The notes below the pieces were generated by a model that was not told the DNA's origin, made no database searches, and saw nothing but the letters and a program-made list of their open reading frames with translations. Shown one piece after another: positions 6,408 to 15,505 of a stretch of 44,595 nt of DNA; position 1 is the first letter of the stretch, and every line of letters begins with the position of its first letter. The position numbers and the translations under genes were made by a program. Source of the DNA: Candidatus Hydrogenedentota bacterium. GTDB lineage: Bacteria > Hydrogenedentota > Hydrogenedentia > Hydrogenedentales > JAGMZX01. Location of the stretch: NCBI GenBank assembly GCA_018005585.1, contig JAGMZX010000035.1, positions 1-44,595 on the forward strand, in the 5' to 3' direction.

Positions 6408-9002
6408 ATGCGCGTAGCATTCCCCTTCACACTGCTGTTGGCGCTGACGGCCGCGGCCAGCGCCCCCCCCGAACCGCCGCCGGCCGAGGAGAACGGCGGC
6501 GGGGAAACCGGGACTCCCGCGATCGCGCGCGGCCTGACGTTCGTGGGGCACGCGCACATCGACCTTGCCTACCGCTGGCGCTGGAACGAGACGGTGTCGT
6601 GGATCACGCGGGACACGTTCCTGGGCGTCCTGGAGGTGATGCGGCAGGAACCCGGCCTGACTTTCGTGCAGAGCCAGATGGCGCTCTACGACGCGGTCAT
6701 GCGCGCCTATCCGGACCTGTACCGCGAGATCAAGGCAGAGATAGCCGGGGGCCTCTGGGCACCGGTCGCCGGCATGTGGTCGGAGCCGGACGTGATCTTC
6801 CCGTCGGGCGAATCGTTCATCCGGCAGCGGCTCGCCGGCGCGCAGTTCCTGCGCCAGGAATTCGGCTTGCCGCCCGACGCCGTGATGTGGGTGCCGGATT
6901 CGTTCTGCGGTCACGCGGGCACGCTTCCGGCCATTTTGGGCCGGTGCGGCATCAAGTACTACGTCCTCATGCGGGGGGCGCCGCCGGACATGCCGGTCTT
7001 CTGGTGGGAAAGCAGGGACGGCACGCGCATCCTGGCCTATTCGCTGCCCCTGCCGTACGATTTTGAACTAGGCAAGCTGACGCCGCGGGTGCTGCGCGGG
7101 ATGGAGGACTGGTTCAAGCACGCATGCGGCGTGCAGAACGCAATGGTGCTCTTCGGCACGGGGGACCATGGCGGCGGGCCGCGCATGAAGGACGTGGAAC
7201 GGAAGCGCGCGCTGGAACGGACGGCCAACGGCCCCGCGGTCAGCTACGGCAGGCCGGAGACGTATTTCCGGGAACACGTCGACCCGCACGGCGGCGCATT
7301 TCCCGTGCATCGCGGCTCGCTGGGCGCCCTGGAAGGCATGCCGTTCCTCAGTCAGGCCGGGCTCAAACAGTTGAACCGCCAATGCGAGCACCTGCTGCTG
7401 ACGGCGGAGAAATTCGCGGCCCTGGGTGCGTGCTACCAGTGCAAGCCCAGTTATCCGCGTGTCGATTTCGCCGAGGTTTGGAAACGCCTTCTGTTCAACC
7501 AGTTTCACGACATCATCGCGGGCACAAGCAATGGCCGGGCGTGCGACGATGCGCGCGCGGAACTGACGTGGGTGCTCGCGGAAGGCCAGGCGCTGCTGGA
7601 CCAGGGTATCGAGCACATTGCCGGGCGCATCGACACGCGCGGCGACGGGATTCCGCTGGTTGTTTTCAATCCCCTCTCCTGGGACAGAACCGATGTCGTC
7701 GAGGCGGTTATCCGCTGTGTGGAGCCCGTGGACACGCTTGCGCTCCGCGACAAAGACGGCGTCGAAATGCCGTATCAAGTGCTGGGCTTGGACGCGGAGC
7801 GCAGGCAGTGGCGCATTCTCCTTCTGGTTGAGCAGGCGCCGTCCCTCGGGTACAAGACGGTTCGGGCATATCCCGGCCAGACCCCCGCGTTCGAGACGGC
7901 GCTCCGTGCGTCCGTCACGGCGCTCGAAAACGAGTACTTGCGCGTAAACCTCACGGAGACCGGCACGGTGGCCGGCATATTCGACAAGACCGCGAACCGC
8001 GAGATGCTGAGCGGGGAGGGCAACGTGTTCAGCCTGATGCGCGAGGGCAACGTGAGTTCTTCCTGGATGGCCGTTTTCGACGGCAGCGAGAAAGAACTCG
8101 AGGCGGCGGGCGCGCCACGGCTCGTGGAAACGGGGCCGGTACGGGCCGTGCTGCGCCGTGCATTCCATTCCGAAGATTCGACCTTCGACGTGGATGTGGT
8201 CCTTTGCGCGGGCGCGCCCCGGGTCGAATTCGTCTTCAATGCGGACTGGCACGACAGGGACGCCACGCTCCTCGTGCGTTTTCCAACGGTGGTGAACGGC
8301 GGCGCGGGGGCCGTCGAACTGCCGTACGGTTTCGAGGAGGCCGCGAGCGATGGAACACGCCGCTGCGCGCACAATTGGGTCGACCTCTCGAACACAGACT
8401 GCGGCGTGAGCCTGCTGAACGACGGCCGGTACGAGTTCTACCTGGAGGGCGCATCTCTGCGCATGGGCGTACTGCGCGGCGCGCACGACATGGACCCGCG
8501 CATGGACGAAGGCGCGCACCGGTTACGGTACGCGCTGTATCCCCATGCCGGACCCTGGCGCGACGCGGGCACGGTGCGCCAGGCGTACGCGCTGAACAAT
8601 CCGCTCATCGCGGCGCAGGAGCCGCACCACGACGGGCGCCTCGGCGACTACCTTTCCCGCAGCAACGATTACGCGCTGCCGCCGGAATTGTCCTTCTTCC
8701 GCGTGTCGCACCCGGACGTCATGGTGTCCGTGGTCAAGATGCCGCAGGCGGAGTGGACGTCGGACGGGGAAATAGTGGTCCGGCTCGTGGAGACCTCGGG
8801 CCGTGCGGCGTCGTGCGTGCTGACCACGCCGTTCCGGCTGCTGCGGGCCATCGAGACGGACCATCTCGAGCAGACGACCCTGCGCGACGTGGAAGCCAAG
8901 GACAATGCGGTCCCGTTCGAGTTCGCGCCGGGAGAGGTCAAGACGGTCATCCTGCGGCACGGCGCCGTGAATACCGTGATCGAGAACGTCCCGCCAGCAT
9001 AG
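6408..9002 (+). CDS. GH38 alpha-mannosidase, secreted
   Basis: Retaining, zinc-dependent alpha-mannosidase of glycoside hydrolase family 38; 864 residues, in the usual range. The start has GGGAGA upstream and gives a signal peptide (MRVAFPFTLLLALTAAASA), so the enzyme is exported. Visible motifs are the Zn site GHAHIDLAYRW (H50, D52), the nucleophile region VPDSFCGHAGTLPAIL (D164), the second metal-site region GTGDHGGGPRM, and FNQFHDIIAGTS. These are followed by the mid-domain and the long C-terminal beta-sandwich. The nucleophile loop has Cys where many homologues have Gly (PDSFC for PDxFG), a minor oddity. It presumably trims alpha-mannosides from glycans or oligosaccharides. It is convergent with the rhamnose mutarotase gene, only 14 bases separating the stops. 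Confidence 0.95.
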   Translation: MRVAFPFTLLLALTAAASAPPEPPPAEENGGGETGTPAIARGLTFVGHAHIDLAYRWRWNETVSWITRDTFLGVLEVMRQEPGLTFVQSQMALYDAVMRAYPDLYREIKAEIAGGLWAPVAGMWSEPDVIFPSGESFIRQRLAGAQFLRQEFGLPPDAVMWVPDSFCGHAGTLPAILGRCGIKYYVLMRGAPPDMPVFWWESRDGTRILAYSLPLPYDFELGKLTPRVLRGMEDWFKHACGVQNAMVLFGTGDHGGGPRMKDVERKRALERTANGPAVSYGRPETYFREHVDPHGGAFPVHRGSLGALEGMPFLSQAGLKQLNRQCEHLLLTAEKFAALGACYQCKPSYPRVDFAEVWKRLLFNQFHDIIAGTSNGRACDDARAELTWVLAEGQALLDQGIEHIAGRIDTRGDGIPLVVFNPLSWDRTDVVEAVIRCVEPVDTLALRDKDGVEMPYQVLGLDAERRQWRILLLVEQAPSLGYKTVRAYPGQTPAFETALRASVTALENEYLRVNLTETGTVAGIFDKTANREMLSGEGNVFSLMREGNVSSSWMAVFDGSEKELEAAGAPRLVETGPVRAVLRRAFHSEDSTFDVDVVLCAGAPRVEFVFNADWHDRDATLLVRFPTVVNGGAGAVELPYGFEEAASDGTRRCAHNWVDLSNTDCGVSLLNDGRYEFYLEGASLRMGVLRGAHDMDPRMDEGAHRLRYALYPHAGPWRDAGTVRQAYALNNPLIAAQEPHHDGRLGDYLSRSNDYALPPELSFFRVSHPDVMVSVVKMPQAEWTSDGEIVVRLVETSGRAASCVLTTPFRLLRAIETDHLEQTTLRDVEAKDNAVPFEFAPGEVKTVILRHGAVNTVIENVPPA

Positions 9003-9016
9003 GCGGTCGAAGCGCG

Positions 9017-9358
9017 CTATTCGGCGCGTTGCGGCGGCGGCTCATGGCCCATGTGGAACACCGGTTCCAGCGGCCGGCACAGGGGCGAATTGTCGGCGTT
9101 CGTATCGATGAGGTCTGCCATGTGCGCCCACCAGCGCTGCATGATTTCCTGTTGCGGCAGTTCCGCCATGGTGTGGTTGTCCGCCAGTTCCTGGACGGCA
9201 AAGAGCGTGCCTGTCAGTTCTTCGAGATAGATGCCGTAGGAGCGCATCCCGGCATTCCGCAACGCCTCCAGCAATTCCGGCCAGATTTCCCGATGCCGCT
9301 TCCGGTACTCCGCCGCGCATCCTGGTTTCAGCTTCATGGTAAAAACCGCACGCTGCAT
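9017..9358 (-). CDS. rhaM: L-rhamnose mutarotase
   Basis: Interconverts the alpha and beta anomers of L-rhamnose in the cytoplasm ahead of rhamnose isomerase. The 113-residue product starts at the ATG at 9358, which has AAGGAGG upstream; the frame stays open further upstream but without family sequence. Active-site residues known from E. coli RhaM are present at matching positions: Tyr18, His22 (KRHREIWPELL), Tyr41 (SYGIYLEE) and the paired Trp76-Trp77 (RWWAHMADLID). The conserved ending EPVFHM is also there. No rhamnose isomerase, kinase or aldolase is nearby, so it would serve a pathway encoded elsewhere, or act on a related deoxysugar released by the neighbouring hydrolases. Confidence 0.93.
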   Translation of the reverse strand: MQRAVFTMKLKPGCAAEYRKRHREIWPELLEALRNAGMRSYGIYLEELTGTLFAVQELADNHTMAELPQQEIMQRWWAHMADLIDTNADNSPLCRPLEPVFHMGHEPPPQRAE

Positions 9359-9406
9359 CTTGCTGTCCCTCCTTTGTCGCGCTGACCAGCCACGGCCGGC
9401 GCCCGC

Positions 9407-9436
9407 ACTGTAGACACAATCCGCCGTCCTGCGCAA
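9407..9436 (-). promoter_or_regulatory. Predicted promoter for rhaM
   Basis: Minus-strand TTGCGC (9436-9431) and TACAGT (9412-9407), spaced by 18 bases, lie 48 bases upstream of the ATG. Both boxes are imperfect. Confidence 0.3.
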
Positions 9437-9470
9437 GCGGTTCCCCACATCGCGCTTCGTACGCGCGCGC

Positions 9471-9500
9471 TTGGCGCTCAAGCCGTTGCTTTGCTAGACT
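9471..9500 (+). promoter_or_regulatory. Predicted extended -10 promoter for the aldolase/iol cluster
   Basis: TTGGCG (9471-9476) and TAGACT (9495-9500) with an 18-base spacer, the -10 preceded by TGC (TGCTAGACT). It lies 64 bases upstream of the aldolase ATG. The same TGnTAGA(C/G)T element recurs before the AOR gene and before the GH99-like gene, which supports it as a local promoter signature. Confidence 0.45.
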
Positions 9501-9564
9501 GCGTCCCTGCGCGCGGCCATCGGTTGCGCGCGGCGCGGCGCGCCCGAATCCGAGGGAGTATGTG

Positions 9565-10593
9565 ATGCCTGTCGTTGACCATGCGGCCTATTGCGGGATG
9601 CTGGACCGGGCACTAACCGGGCGTTTCGCCTGTCCCGCCATCAACGTGCTGCAGGTCGACACGCTCAATGCCGCCATCGAGGGTTTCGCGGCGGCGGACA
9701 GCCCCGGAATCGTGCAGGTTTCCCTCGCCGCGGGCCGCTGCGCCTCGGGGCGGATAAATGACGCCGTGCTGGGCGCGGTCTCGCTCGCGGAACACGCGCA
9801 CCGCATCGCCGCGCGATACGCTGTGCCCATCGCGGTGCACACCGACCACTGCCCCACGGAAAAGGTCGACGAATTCCTGCGCCCGCTCATCGCGGAGACG
9901 GCGCGCCGCCGCGCGCGAGGCGAGCCGAACTTGTTTCAGAGCCACATGTACGACGGCAGCGGTCTGCCGTTGAAGGAAAACCTCAAACACGCCGTCGAAC
10001 TGTTGAGACTGTGCCGCGACAATGAAATCATCCTCGAAGTCGAGGCCGGCGTCGTCGGCGGCGAGGAGGACGGCATCCGCGGCGCCGGCGCGGCGAACAA
10101 GCAGTTGTACACCACGCCGGAGGACATGCTGAAGGTCTACGAGACGCTGAGCGAGGTGGAAGGCGCGCGGTTCATGCTGGCCGCGACGTTCGGCAACGTG
10201 CACGGCGTTTACAAGCCGGGTCACGTGCAATTGCGGCCCGAGATCCTCCGGGCGGGGCAGCAGGCGGTAATGGCGAAGCACGGCCCGGACGCGCGGATGT
10301 GGCTCGTGTTCCACGGCGGGTCCGGCACCTCCGGCGCGGAAATCCGCCAGACCATCGAATACGGCGTCGTGAAGATGAACGTTCACACGGATACGCAGTA
10401 TGCGTTCTCGCGCGCCGTGGCCGATTTCATGTTCAAGCATTACGACGGCGTCATGCGCATCGACGGCGAGGTCGGCGTGAAACAGGACTACCTCGCGAGC
10501 ACGTGGCTCGAGAAGGGCCGCGAGGCCATGGCCGCGCGCGTGGTCGAGGCGTGCCGCGTGCTCGGCAGCGCGGGAAGGAGCGGGGCATCGTGA
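9565..10593 (+). CDS. fbaA: Class IIA (FbaA-type) fructose-bisphosphate aldolase family protein
   Basis: Zn-dependent class II aldolase, 342 residues. The ATG at 9565 is preferred over the adjacent GTG (9562) because GAGGGAG is 6 bases upstream. It aligns with E. coli FbaA along its length: substrate loop PAINVLQVD, the catalytic/Zn motif HTDHC (D94, H95), EVEAGVVGGEEDG, the Zn His of FGNVHGVYKPG (H213) and FHGGSG (H250), and the KMNVHTDTQ phosphate site. The family cleaves fructose-1,6-bisphosphate into DHAP and glyceraldehyde-3-phosphate. Because iolB and iolC follow on the same strand, it might instead cleave 6-phospho-5-dehydro-2-deoxygluconate, the job of the FBA-related IolJ. That is inference from context. 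Confidence 0.9.
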   Translation: MPVVDHAAYCGMLDRALTGRFACPAINVLQVDTLNAAIEGFAAADSPGIVQVSLAAGRCASGRINDAVLGAVSLAEHAHRIAARYAVPIAVHTDHCPTEKVDEFLRPLIAETARRRARGEPNLFQSHMYDGSGLPLKENLKHAVELLRLCRDNEIILEVEAGVVGGEEDGIRGAGAANKQLYTTPEDMLKVYETLSEVEGARFMLAATFGNVHGVYKPGHVQLRPEILRAGQQAVMAKHGPDARMWLVFHGGSGTSGAEIRQTIEYGVVKMNVHTDTQYAFSRAVADFMFKHYDGVMRIDGEVGVKQDYLASTWLEKGREAMAARVVEACRVLGSAGRSGAS

Positions 10594-10615
10594 ACGGGGC
10601 CCCGGCGCGGAAGTC

Positions 10616-11206
10616 ATGACGGAACTACTCGGCCAGCACAGCTATTGGCTGCTTCCCGTGCTCATCTTTCTGGCGCGGATCGCGGACGTGTCCATCGGCA
10701 CCATGCGCATCATCTTCCTGTCGCGCGGGATGCGCCTGCTGGCCCCGCTCTGCGGCTTCTTCGAAGTGCTCATCTGGCTGCTCGCCATCAGCCAGATCAT
10801 GCAGAACCTGACGTCATGGCAGAATTACCTCGCCTACGCGCTGGGCTACGCCACGGGAAACTATGTCGGCCTGATCATCGAAGACAAGCTGGCCATGGGC
10901 CTGCTTTCCCTCTGGGTCGTAACCCGGGAAGACGCGGCGGACATGCTGGACCGGCTGCAGTACGCGGGATTCGGGCTGACCAGGGTCGCGGCGCGCGGCG
11001 TGCAGGGCGACGTGCGCATCGCGATTCTCGTGATTCGCCGGAAGAACCTGGACAACGTGCTGGCCATTGTTCGCGAAACGCATCCGGAGGCGTTCATCAC
11101 CGTGAACGATGTGCGCTCGGCCAGCGGCGGCTTCTTCGCGGGCGCGCCGCCCCGCGCGGCGCGGTTCCGCGGCCTCCGCGCGTGGCGCATCCGCAAAGGC
11201 CGGTAA
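10616..11206 (+). CDS. DUF2179/DUF5698 (UPF0316) membrane protein
   Basis: A 196-residue protein of the UPF0316 family. It has three predicted membrane helices in the first 100 residues (about 10-30, 38-58 and 66-90), with the family signature RIADVSIGTMRIIFLSRG. A soluble DUF2179 domain (about 105-165) contains the typical GFGLTRVAARGVQGDVRIAI-like strand and the VRETHPEAFITVNDV ending. An Arg-rich tail of about 30 residues closes it. DUF2179 is a small regulatory-type domain also found in YitT-like proteins; no transport function has been proven. It lies 22 bases after the aldolase and 16 bases before iolB, so it is probably in the same transcript, although its link to sugar catabolism is unclear. 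Confidence 0.85.
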   Translation: MTELLGQHSYWLLPVLIFLARIADVSIGTMRIIFLSRGMRLLAPLCGFFEVLIWLLAISQIMQNLTSWQNYLAYALGYATGNYVGLIIEDKLAMGLLSLWVVTREDAADMLDRLQYAGFGLTRVAARGVQGDVRIAILVIRRKNLDNVLAIVRETHPEAFITVNDVRSASGGFFAGAPPRAARFRGLRAWRIRKGR

Positions 11207-11222
11207 CGGGAGGATACAAGAC

Positions 11223-12107
11223 ATGCAGTACACGACGGCGACGCTGCTGGTGCGGCCGGAATCCGACCCCGCCGACCCGGACGCGATCCTGAACATCACG
11301 CCCGCGCGCGCGGGTTGGCAGTTCATCCATTTTCAGGCACGGCGGCTCGGCGCGGGCGCCAAATGGACGTTTGCCACCGGCGAGCACGAACTCGCGCTCG
11401 TGAATTTCAGCGGTGCCTATGCGGTCACGTCAAACCGCGGCGCGTGGCGCTTCGGCGGGCGGGCCAACCCGTTCGCGGGCGCCGCGCACGCGCTCTACCT
11501 CCCCCGCCGCACCGAATTCACCGTCGCCGCGGAAACGCCCGGGGAATTCGCCGCCGCATGGGTGCCCACGGACCAGGACAACGACCCGTGGCTCATCCAG
11601 CCTGGGGACGTTCGCGTTTCCATCCGCGGCGGCGACAACGTGAGCCGCCAGATTAACGACCTGCTGCCCCCGGGCTCGCCCGTGCACCGGCTGGTCCTCG
11701 TGGAGGTGTATACGCCTGGCGGGAACTGGAGCAGCTATCCGCCGCACAAACACGATGTGCATCTCGTGGATGAACGCGGCGCTCTCGTCGAAGCGGACCT
11801 CGAAGAGGTCTATTTCTACAAGTTCGATCTGCCCGGGGGCTACGCGTTTCAGCGCGTCTACACCGACGCGAGCTGCCCGCTGCATCAGCAGGGCGCGCCC
11901 ATCGATGCCGTGCTCATGCCGGTCGAGGACTGCGCCGTCCTCGTGCCGGAAGGCTACCATCCCGTCGTGAGCCCGCCCGGCTACACAACGTATTATCTCA
12001 ATGTGCTGGCGGGCAGCGCCCAATGCCTGGCCAACCGCGACGACCCAAGATATGGCTGGGTCAAACACACATACCGCGGCGCGGATGACCGGCTGCCCTT
12101 GTATTAG
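11223..12107 (+). CDS. iolB: 5-deoxy-glucuronate isomerase IolB
   Basis: Bicupin isomerase of myo-inositol catabolism, converting 5-deoxy-D-glucuronate to 5-dehydro-2-deoxy-D-gluconate in the cytoplasm. The ATG at 11223 has GGGAGG upstream; 294 residues. Family motifs are the metal-binding SYPPHKHD (H175, H177), LEEVYFYKFDLPGGYAFQ (Glu194/195) and GYHPVVSPPGY (H246) in the C-terminal cupin. iolC follows 27 bases later, the normal partner kinase. The rest of the pathway (iolG, iolE, iolD, iolA) is not in this window. Confidence 0.95.
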   Translation: MQYTTATLLVRPESDPADPDAILNITPARAGWQFIHFQARRLGAGAKWTFATGEHELALVNFSGAYAVTSNRGAWRFGGRANPFAGAAHALYLPRRTEFTVAAETPGEFAAAWVPTDQDNDPWLIQPGDVRVSIRGGDNVSRQINDLLPPGSPVHRLVLVEVYTPGGNWSSYPPHKHDVHLVDERGALVEADLEEVYFYKFDLPGGYAFQRVYTDASCPLHQQGAPIDAVLMPVEDCAVLVPEGYHPVVSPPGYTTYYLNVLAGSAQCLANRDDPRYGWVKHTYRGADDRLPLY

Positions 12108-12134
12108 GCCCGGCGGCAAAAGGAGCCAAGCGTT

Positions 12135-13157
12135 ATGTCCCGTTCCTACGACAGCCTGCATATGGGGCGGTCTTCTATTGACCTCTACAGCAACGACGTG
12201 GGCTCGCCGTTTCCCGAAATCAGGAGCTTCGCCGCGTACGTCGGCGGGTCGCCCACCAACATCAGCGTGGGGTTGCGGCGGCTGGGATTGAAACCCGCGC
12301 TGCTGACCGCCGTCGGCGCGGACCCGGTCGGCGATTTCATCCTCGATTTTCTGCGGAAGGAAGGCGTCGAGACGCAGTTTATCCCGGTGAAAGGCGACCG
12401 CCGCACCAGCGCGGTGGTCCTGGGCATCGAGCCGCCGGACAAGTTCCCGCTCGTGTACTACCGCGAGAACTGCGCGGATATCGCGCTGACCATCGACGAC
12501 GTGCTGGCCGCGCCTTTGGCCGATTGCCGCGTATTCCAGTTCGCCGGCACAAACCTCAGCCGCGAGCCCAGCAGAAGCGCCACCTTCTTCGCCGCCGAAC
12601 TTGCCCGGCAGGCGGGCGTCGAGGTCGTCTTTGATATCGATTTCCGGCCCGACCAGTGGCACGACCCGCGCGCGTTCGGCGTCATGGCCCGCGCCATGCT
12701 GCCCCTCGTCGACATCGTCCTCGGCACGGAAGACGAGATCAACGCCGCCCTGCTCCAGGACCCCGCCCAGATCAAGCTGACCCATTCACAAGTCTCCGAT
12801 ACCAAGGTGGGCGGCGACATCGAGGCCAACATCGCCGCCCTGCTCGCGCTTGGGCCAAAGGCGCTGTTGCAGAAACGCGGCGCGGAGGGACTCCGCATCC
12901 ACCTTGCGCGCCCCGACGGTCTCCCCGAGCGCATCGACTGCCCCGGATTCCCCGTCGAGGTCTACAATATCCTCGGCGCGGGCGACGCGTTCGCTGCCGG
13001 GTTTCTCTGCGGCTACCTGCGCGGCGAAGGCTGGTACCGGGCCGGGCGCATGGGCACGGCGTGCGGCGCGATCGTGGTCACGCGGCACGGCTGCGCGAAT
13101 TTCATGCCGACTTTTGACGAAATGGCGGCGTTTATCGACCAATGTGGCGGTTTTTAG
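12135..13157 (+). CDS. iolC: 5-dehydro-2-deoxygluconokinase IolC
   Basis: PfkB/ribokinase-family kinase that phosphorylates the IolB product. The 340 residues open with MGRSSIDLYSNDVG, diagnostic for IolC, then the substrate-binding AYVGGSPTNISVGLRRLG. The ATP-site/anion-hole motif GAGDAFAAGF spans residues 281-290, with catalytic base D284. GGAG lies upstream of the ATG. The product would be 6-phospho-5-dehydro-2-deoxygluconate, substrate of an IolJ-type class II aldolase; an FbaA-type aldolase gene lies three genes upstream. Its stop is 4 bases from the sulfatase ATG, indicating co-transcription. Confidence 0.95.
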   Translation: MSRSYDSLHMGRSSIDLYSNDVGSPFPEIRSFAAYVGGSPTNISVGLRRLGLKPALLTAVGADPVGDFILDFLRKEGVETQFIPVKGDRRTSAVVLGIEPPDKFPLVYYRENCADIALTIDDVLAAPLADCRVFQFAGTNLSREPSRSATFFAAELARQAGVEVVFDIDFRPDQWHDPRAFGVMARAMLPLVDIVLGTEDEINAALLQDPAQIKLTHSQVSDTKVGGDIEANIAALLALGPKALLQKRGAEGLRIHLARPDGLPERIDCPGFPVEVYNILGAGDAFAAGFLCGYLRGEGWYRAGRMGTACGAIVVTRHGCANFMPTFDEMAAFIDQCGGF

Positions 13158-13161
13158 CGAT

Positions 13162-14631
13162 ATGAAGATTGGGACGGACCGTCATAATCAGGGTTCCCGT
13201 GGCGTGAACCGGCGCACGTTCCTCGGGGCGGCGGCCACCGGAGTCTGGGCGGCGTCAGGCGCGTTTTCCGCCGCTGAACCCGTGCAGGACGGCGTGCCTC
13301 CAAATCTCGTGTTCGTGTTCGCGGACCAGTGGCGCGCACAGGCCACGGGGTATTCGGGGGACCCGAACGCACGCACGCCGCACCTCGACCGGCTCGCGTC
13401 CGAGAGCGTGAATTGCGTCAATGCGGTATCGGGATGCCCAGTGTGTTCGCCTTATCGCGCGAGCCTGATGACGGGCCGGTACCCGCTGAAGCACGGCGTG
13501 TTTCTGAACGACGTGTGCCTGAACACGGAGGCGGTGTCGTTCGCGCAGGCGTTGAACGCGGCGGGCTATCAGACGGCCTACATCGGGAAGTGGCACCTGG
13601 ACGGACACGGCCGCTCGAACTTCATCCCGCCGGAGCGCCGCCAGGGGTTCCAGTTCTGGCGCGCGCAAGAATGCACGCACGACTACAACAACTCCGCGTA
13701 CTTCGCCGGCACGGGGGAACCGCTGAAGTGGGAGGGTTACGACGCCATCGCGCAGACGCGCGAAGCACAGCGGTATATCCGCGAAGAAACCGGGGAAAGG
13801 CCCTTTGCCCTGTTTGTGTCCTGGGGACCGCCGCATAACCCCTACGAGACCGCGCCAGAGCCTTTTCGGGCGCTCTACGAGCCCGGGACGCTCGTGCTGC
13901 GTCCCAATGTGCCCGAAGCCGCGCAACAGATGGCCCGGCGCGACCTCGCGGGCTACTATGCGCACTGCACCGCGCTCGACCAATGCGTGGGCGACCTCCT
14001 GGACACGGTGCGCGAGGCCGGCTTGGAGAAAGACACTATCTTCGTGTTCACATCGGACCACGGCGACATGCTGGGCTCCCAAGGTGAACAGCGAAAGCAG
14101 CGCCCCTGGGACGAGGCGGTGCGCGTGCCGCTGCTCGTGCGTTTTCCGGCGCGATGGGGACACACCCGCCGGGAACGGAGCCATCCGGTCAGCACGCCGG
14201 ACCTCATGCCGACGCTGCTGGCCCTGTGCGGGGTCGCGCCGCCGCCTACGGCTGAAGGCAGCGACTTTTCCGCTTACTGGGATGGCGGGCCGCCGCCGGG
14301 CGGGCCCGGGGCGCTCATCGCCTGCTATGCGCCCTTCGGCGAATGGACGCGCGCCAAGGGCGGACGCGAGTACCGCGGCCTGCGCACCGAACGCTACACC
14401 TACGTGCGCGACTTGCAGGGGCCGTGGCTGCTCTACGACAACGAGGACGACCCCTGCCAGCAGCAGAACCGCTGCGACGACCCGGCATTCGCCGCTGTCC
14501 AAGGAGAACTCAACGCGGCACTCGACCACGTGCTCGAAGAACGGCGCGACGAATTCCTCGCCGGCGATATCTACATCCGGCGTTGGGGTTATCACGTCGA
14601 CGCCAACGGCACAGTGCCGTACACGCCGTAA
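13162..14631 (+). CDS. Tat-exported type I sulfatase
   Basis: Formylglycine-dependent sulfatase, 489 residues, hydrolysing sulfate esters outside the cytoplasm. The ATG at 13162 is 4 bases after iolC and gives a twin-arginine signal (VNRRTFLGAAATGVWAASG, residues 15-33). The Ca-binding start is FVFADQWRA (D55). The modification site CSPYRASLMTGRYP begins at C95 (C-x-P-x-R). The alkaline-phosphatase-superfamily metal site appears as IFVFTSDHGDMLGSQ. The C-terminal subdomain ends with LLYDNEDDPCQQQN, matching the LYDLxxDPxE signature of polysaccharide sulfatases. The natural substrate is unknown; a sulfated carbohydrate is likely given the neighbouring hydrolases. An anaerobic or aerobic maturase would have to be encoded elsewhere. 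Confidence 0.95.
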   Translation: MKIGTDRHNQGSRGVNRRTFLGAAATGVWAASGAFSAAEPVQDGVPPNLVFVFADQWRAQATGYSGDPNARTPHLDRLASESVNCVNAVSGCPVCSPYRASLMTGRYPLKHGVFLNDVCLNTEAVSFAQALNAAGYQTAYIGKWHLDGHGRSNFIPPERRQGFQFWRAQECTHDYNNSAYFAGTGEPLKWEGYDAIAQTREAQRYIREETGERPFALFVSWGPPHNPYETAPEPFRALYEPGTLVLRPNVPEAAQQMARRDLAGYYAHCTALDQCVGDLLDTVREAGLEKDTIFVFTSDHGDMLGSQGEQRKQRPWDEAVRVPLLVRFPARWGHTRRERSHPVSTPDLMPTLLALCGVAPPPTAEGSDFSAYWDGGPPPGGPGALIACYAPFGEWTRAKGGREYRGLRTERYTYVRDLQGPWLLYDNEDDPCQQQNRCDDPAFAAVQGELNAALDHVLEERRDEFLAGDIYIRRWGYHVDANGTVPYTP

Positions 14632-14828
14632 GAGCGGGGCCCGGGAATCCCATTGCAGGCGGGCGCAAATACCTGGCCGTCGCGTTCTCCTCCCTCTCGC
14701 ACCGGCGCGACGCACGCAGATGCTCACAAGGATTCCTCCCCTGCAACGGCGGAGAGACGGGCACAGACACCGCGAGCAAGGCGCGCCTGTGGTACCATGC
14801 CTCATCCTGAAAGCGAGGGAGCGGGACA

Positions 14829-15461
14829 ATGCGCCTCAACTGGCTCGAACGCGTGCTGGTGAACAGCCCCTTCGACACATTTCTGCTTCGCCATTTTGAA
14901 GCACGGCGGCTCCTGGCAATGGGCGGGCAAGTCCGGGGCGAGCTTGCCCTTGAAATAGGCTGCGGACAGGGCGTGGGCGCCGCGGCTATCACGGACATCT
15001 TCGGCGCGGCGCGGGTACACGCTTTCGACATCGACCCGGCCATGCTCCGCCGCGCAAGGCGCCGGCTTCGCCCGCGCAAAGACACGGTCCGCCTCTGGCG
15101 CGGCGATGCCACGGCCATTCCCATACCCGACAACAGATACGACGCCGTTTTTGATTTCGTGGTGATACATCACATTCCCGATTGGCAGCATGCACTGCGC
15201 GAGATCTTCCGCGTATTGAAGCCCGGCGGCCGTCTCTACGCGCAGGAGGGGCTGCGGCGGCTTGTTCTCAATCCCGTGATTCGCCGCCTGGTAGTTCACC
15301 CGGAAGACGACCCATTCGATCACGCCATGTTCTGCAGCGGCCTTGAGACGGCTGGTTTCCATATCGAGAACGCCTGGCATTTCCATGAATGGTTTGGTTT
15401 CTATATCGCCGACAAACCCGGACAAGGCGCTGCGGGCGAGATGCGCCGGAACCCGGGCTGA
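14829..15461 (+). CDS. Class I SAM-dependent methyltransferase
   Basis: A 210-residue Methyltransf_11-type enzyme. Motif I is EIGCGQG (42-48), motif II is HAFDIDPAMLRRARRRL, and the GDATAIPIPDNRYDAVFDF and VVIHHIPDW segments match motifs post-II to IV. LREIFRVLKPGGRLY is motif post-III. The C-terminus (AWHFHEWFGFYIADKPG) is characteristic of small ubiE-like proteins of unknown substrate. GAGGGAG precedes the ATG. It stands about 200 bases after the sulfatase and 44 bases before the GH28 gene, so it may share a transcript with the latter, without obvious functional connection. Confidence 0.88.
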   Translation: MRLNWLERVLVNSPFDTFLLRHFEARRLLAMGGQVRGELALEIGCGQGVGAAAITDIFGAARVHAFDIDPAMLRRARRRLRPRKDTVRLWRGDATAIPIPDNRYDAVFDFVVIHHIPDWQHALREIFRVLKPGGRLYAQEGLRRLVLNPVIRRLVVHPEDDPFDHAMFCSGLETAGFHIENAWHFHEWFGFYIADKPGQGAAGEMRRNPG

Positions 15462-15505
15462 ATTGCCGGAACGTGAATGGCAGATTCCAGGGAGGGCACA
15501 GATTT

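Noticed and set aside
6123-6914. Minus-strand 263-codon frame over the mannosidase start
   Set aside because: It is antisense to the signal peptide and zinc site of GH38 and has no recognisable domain.
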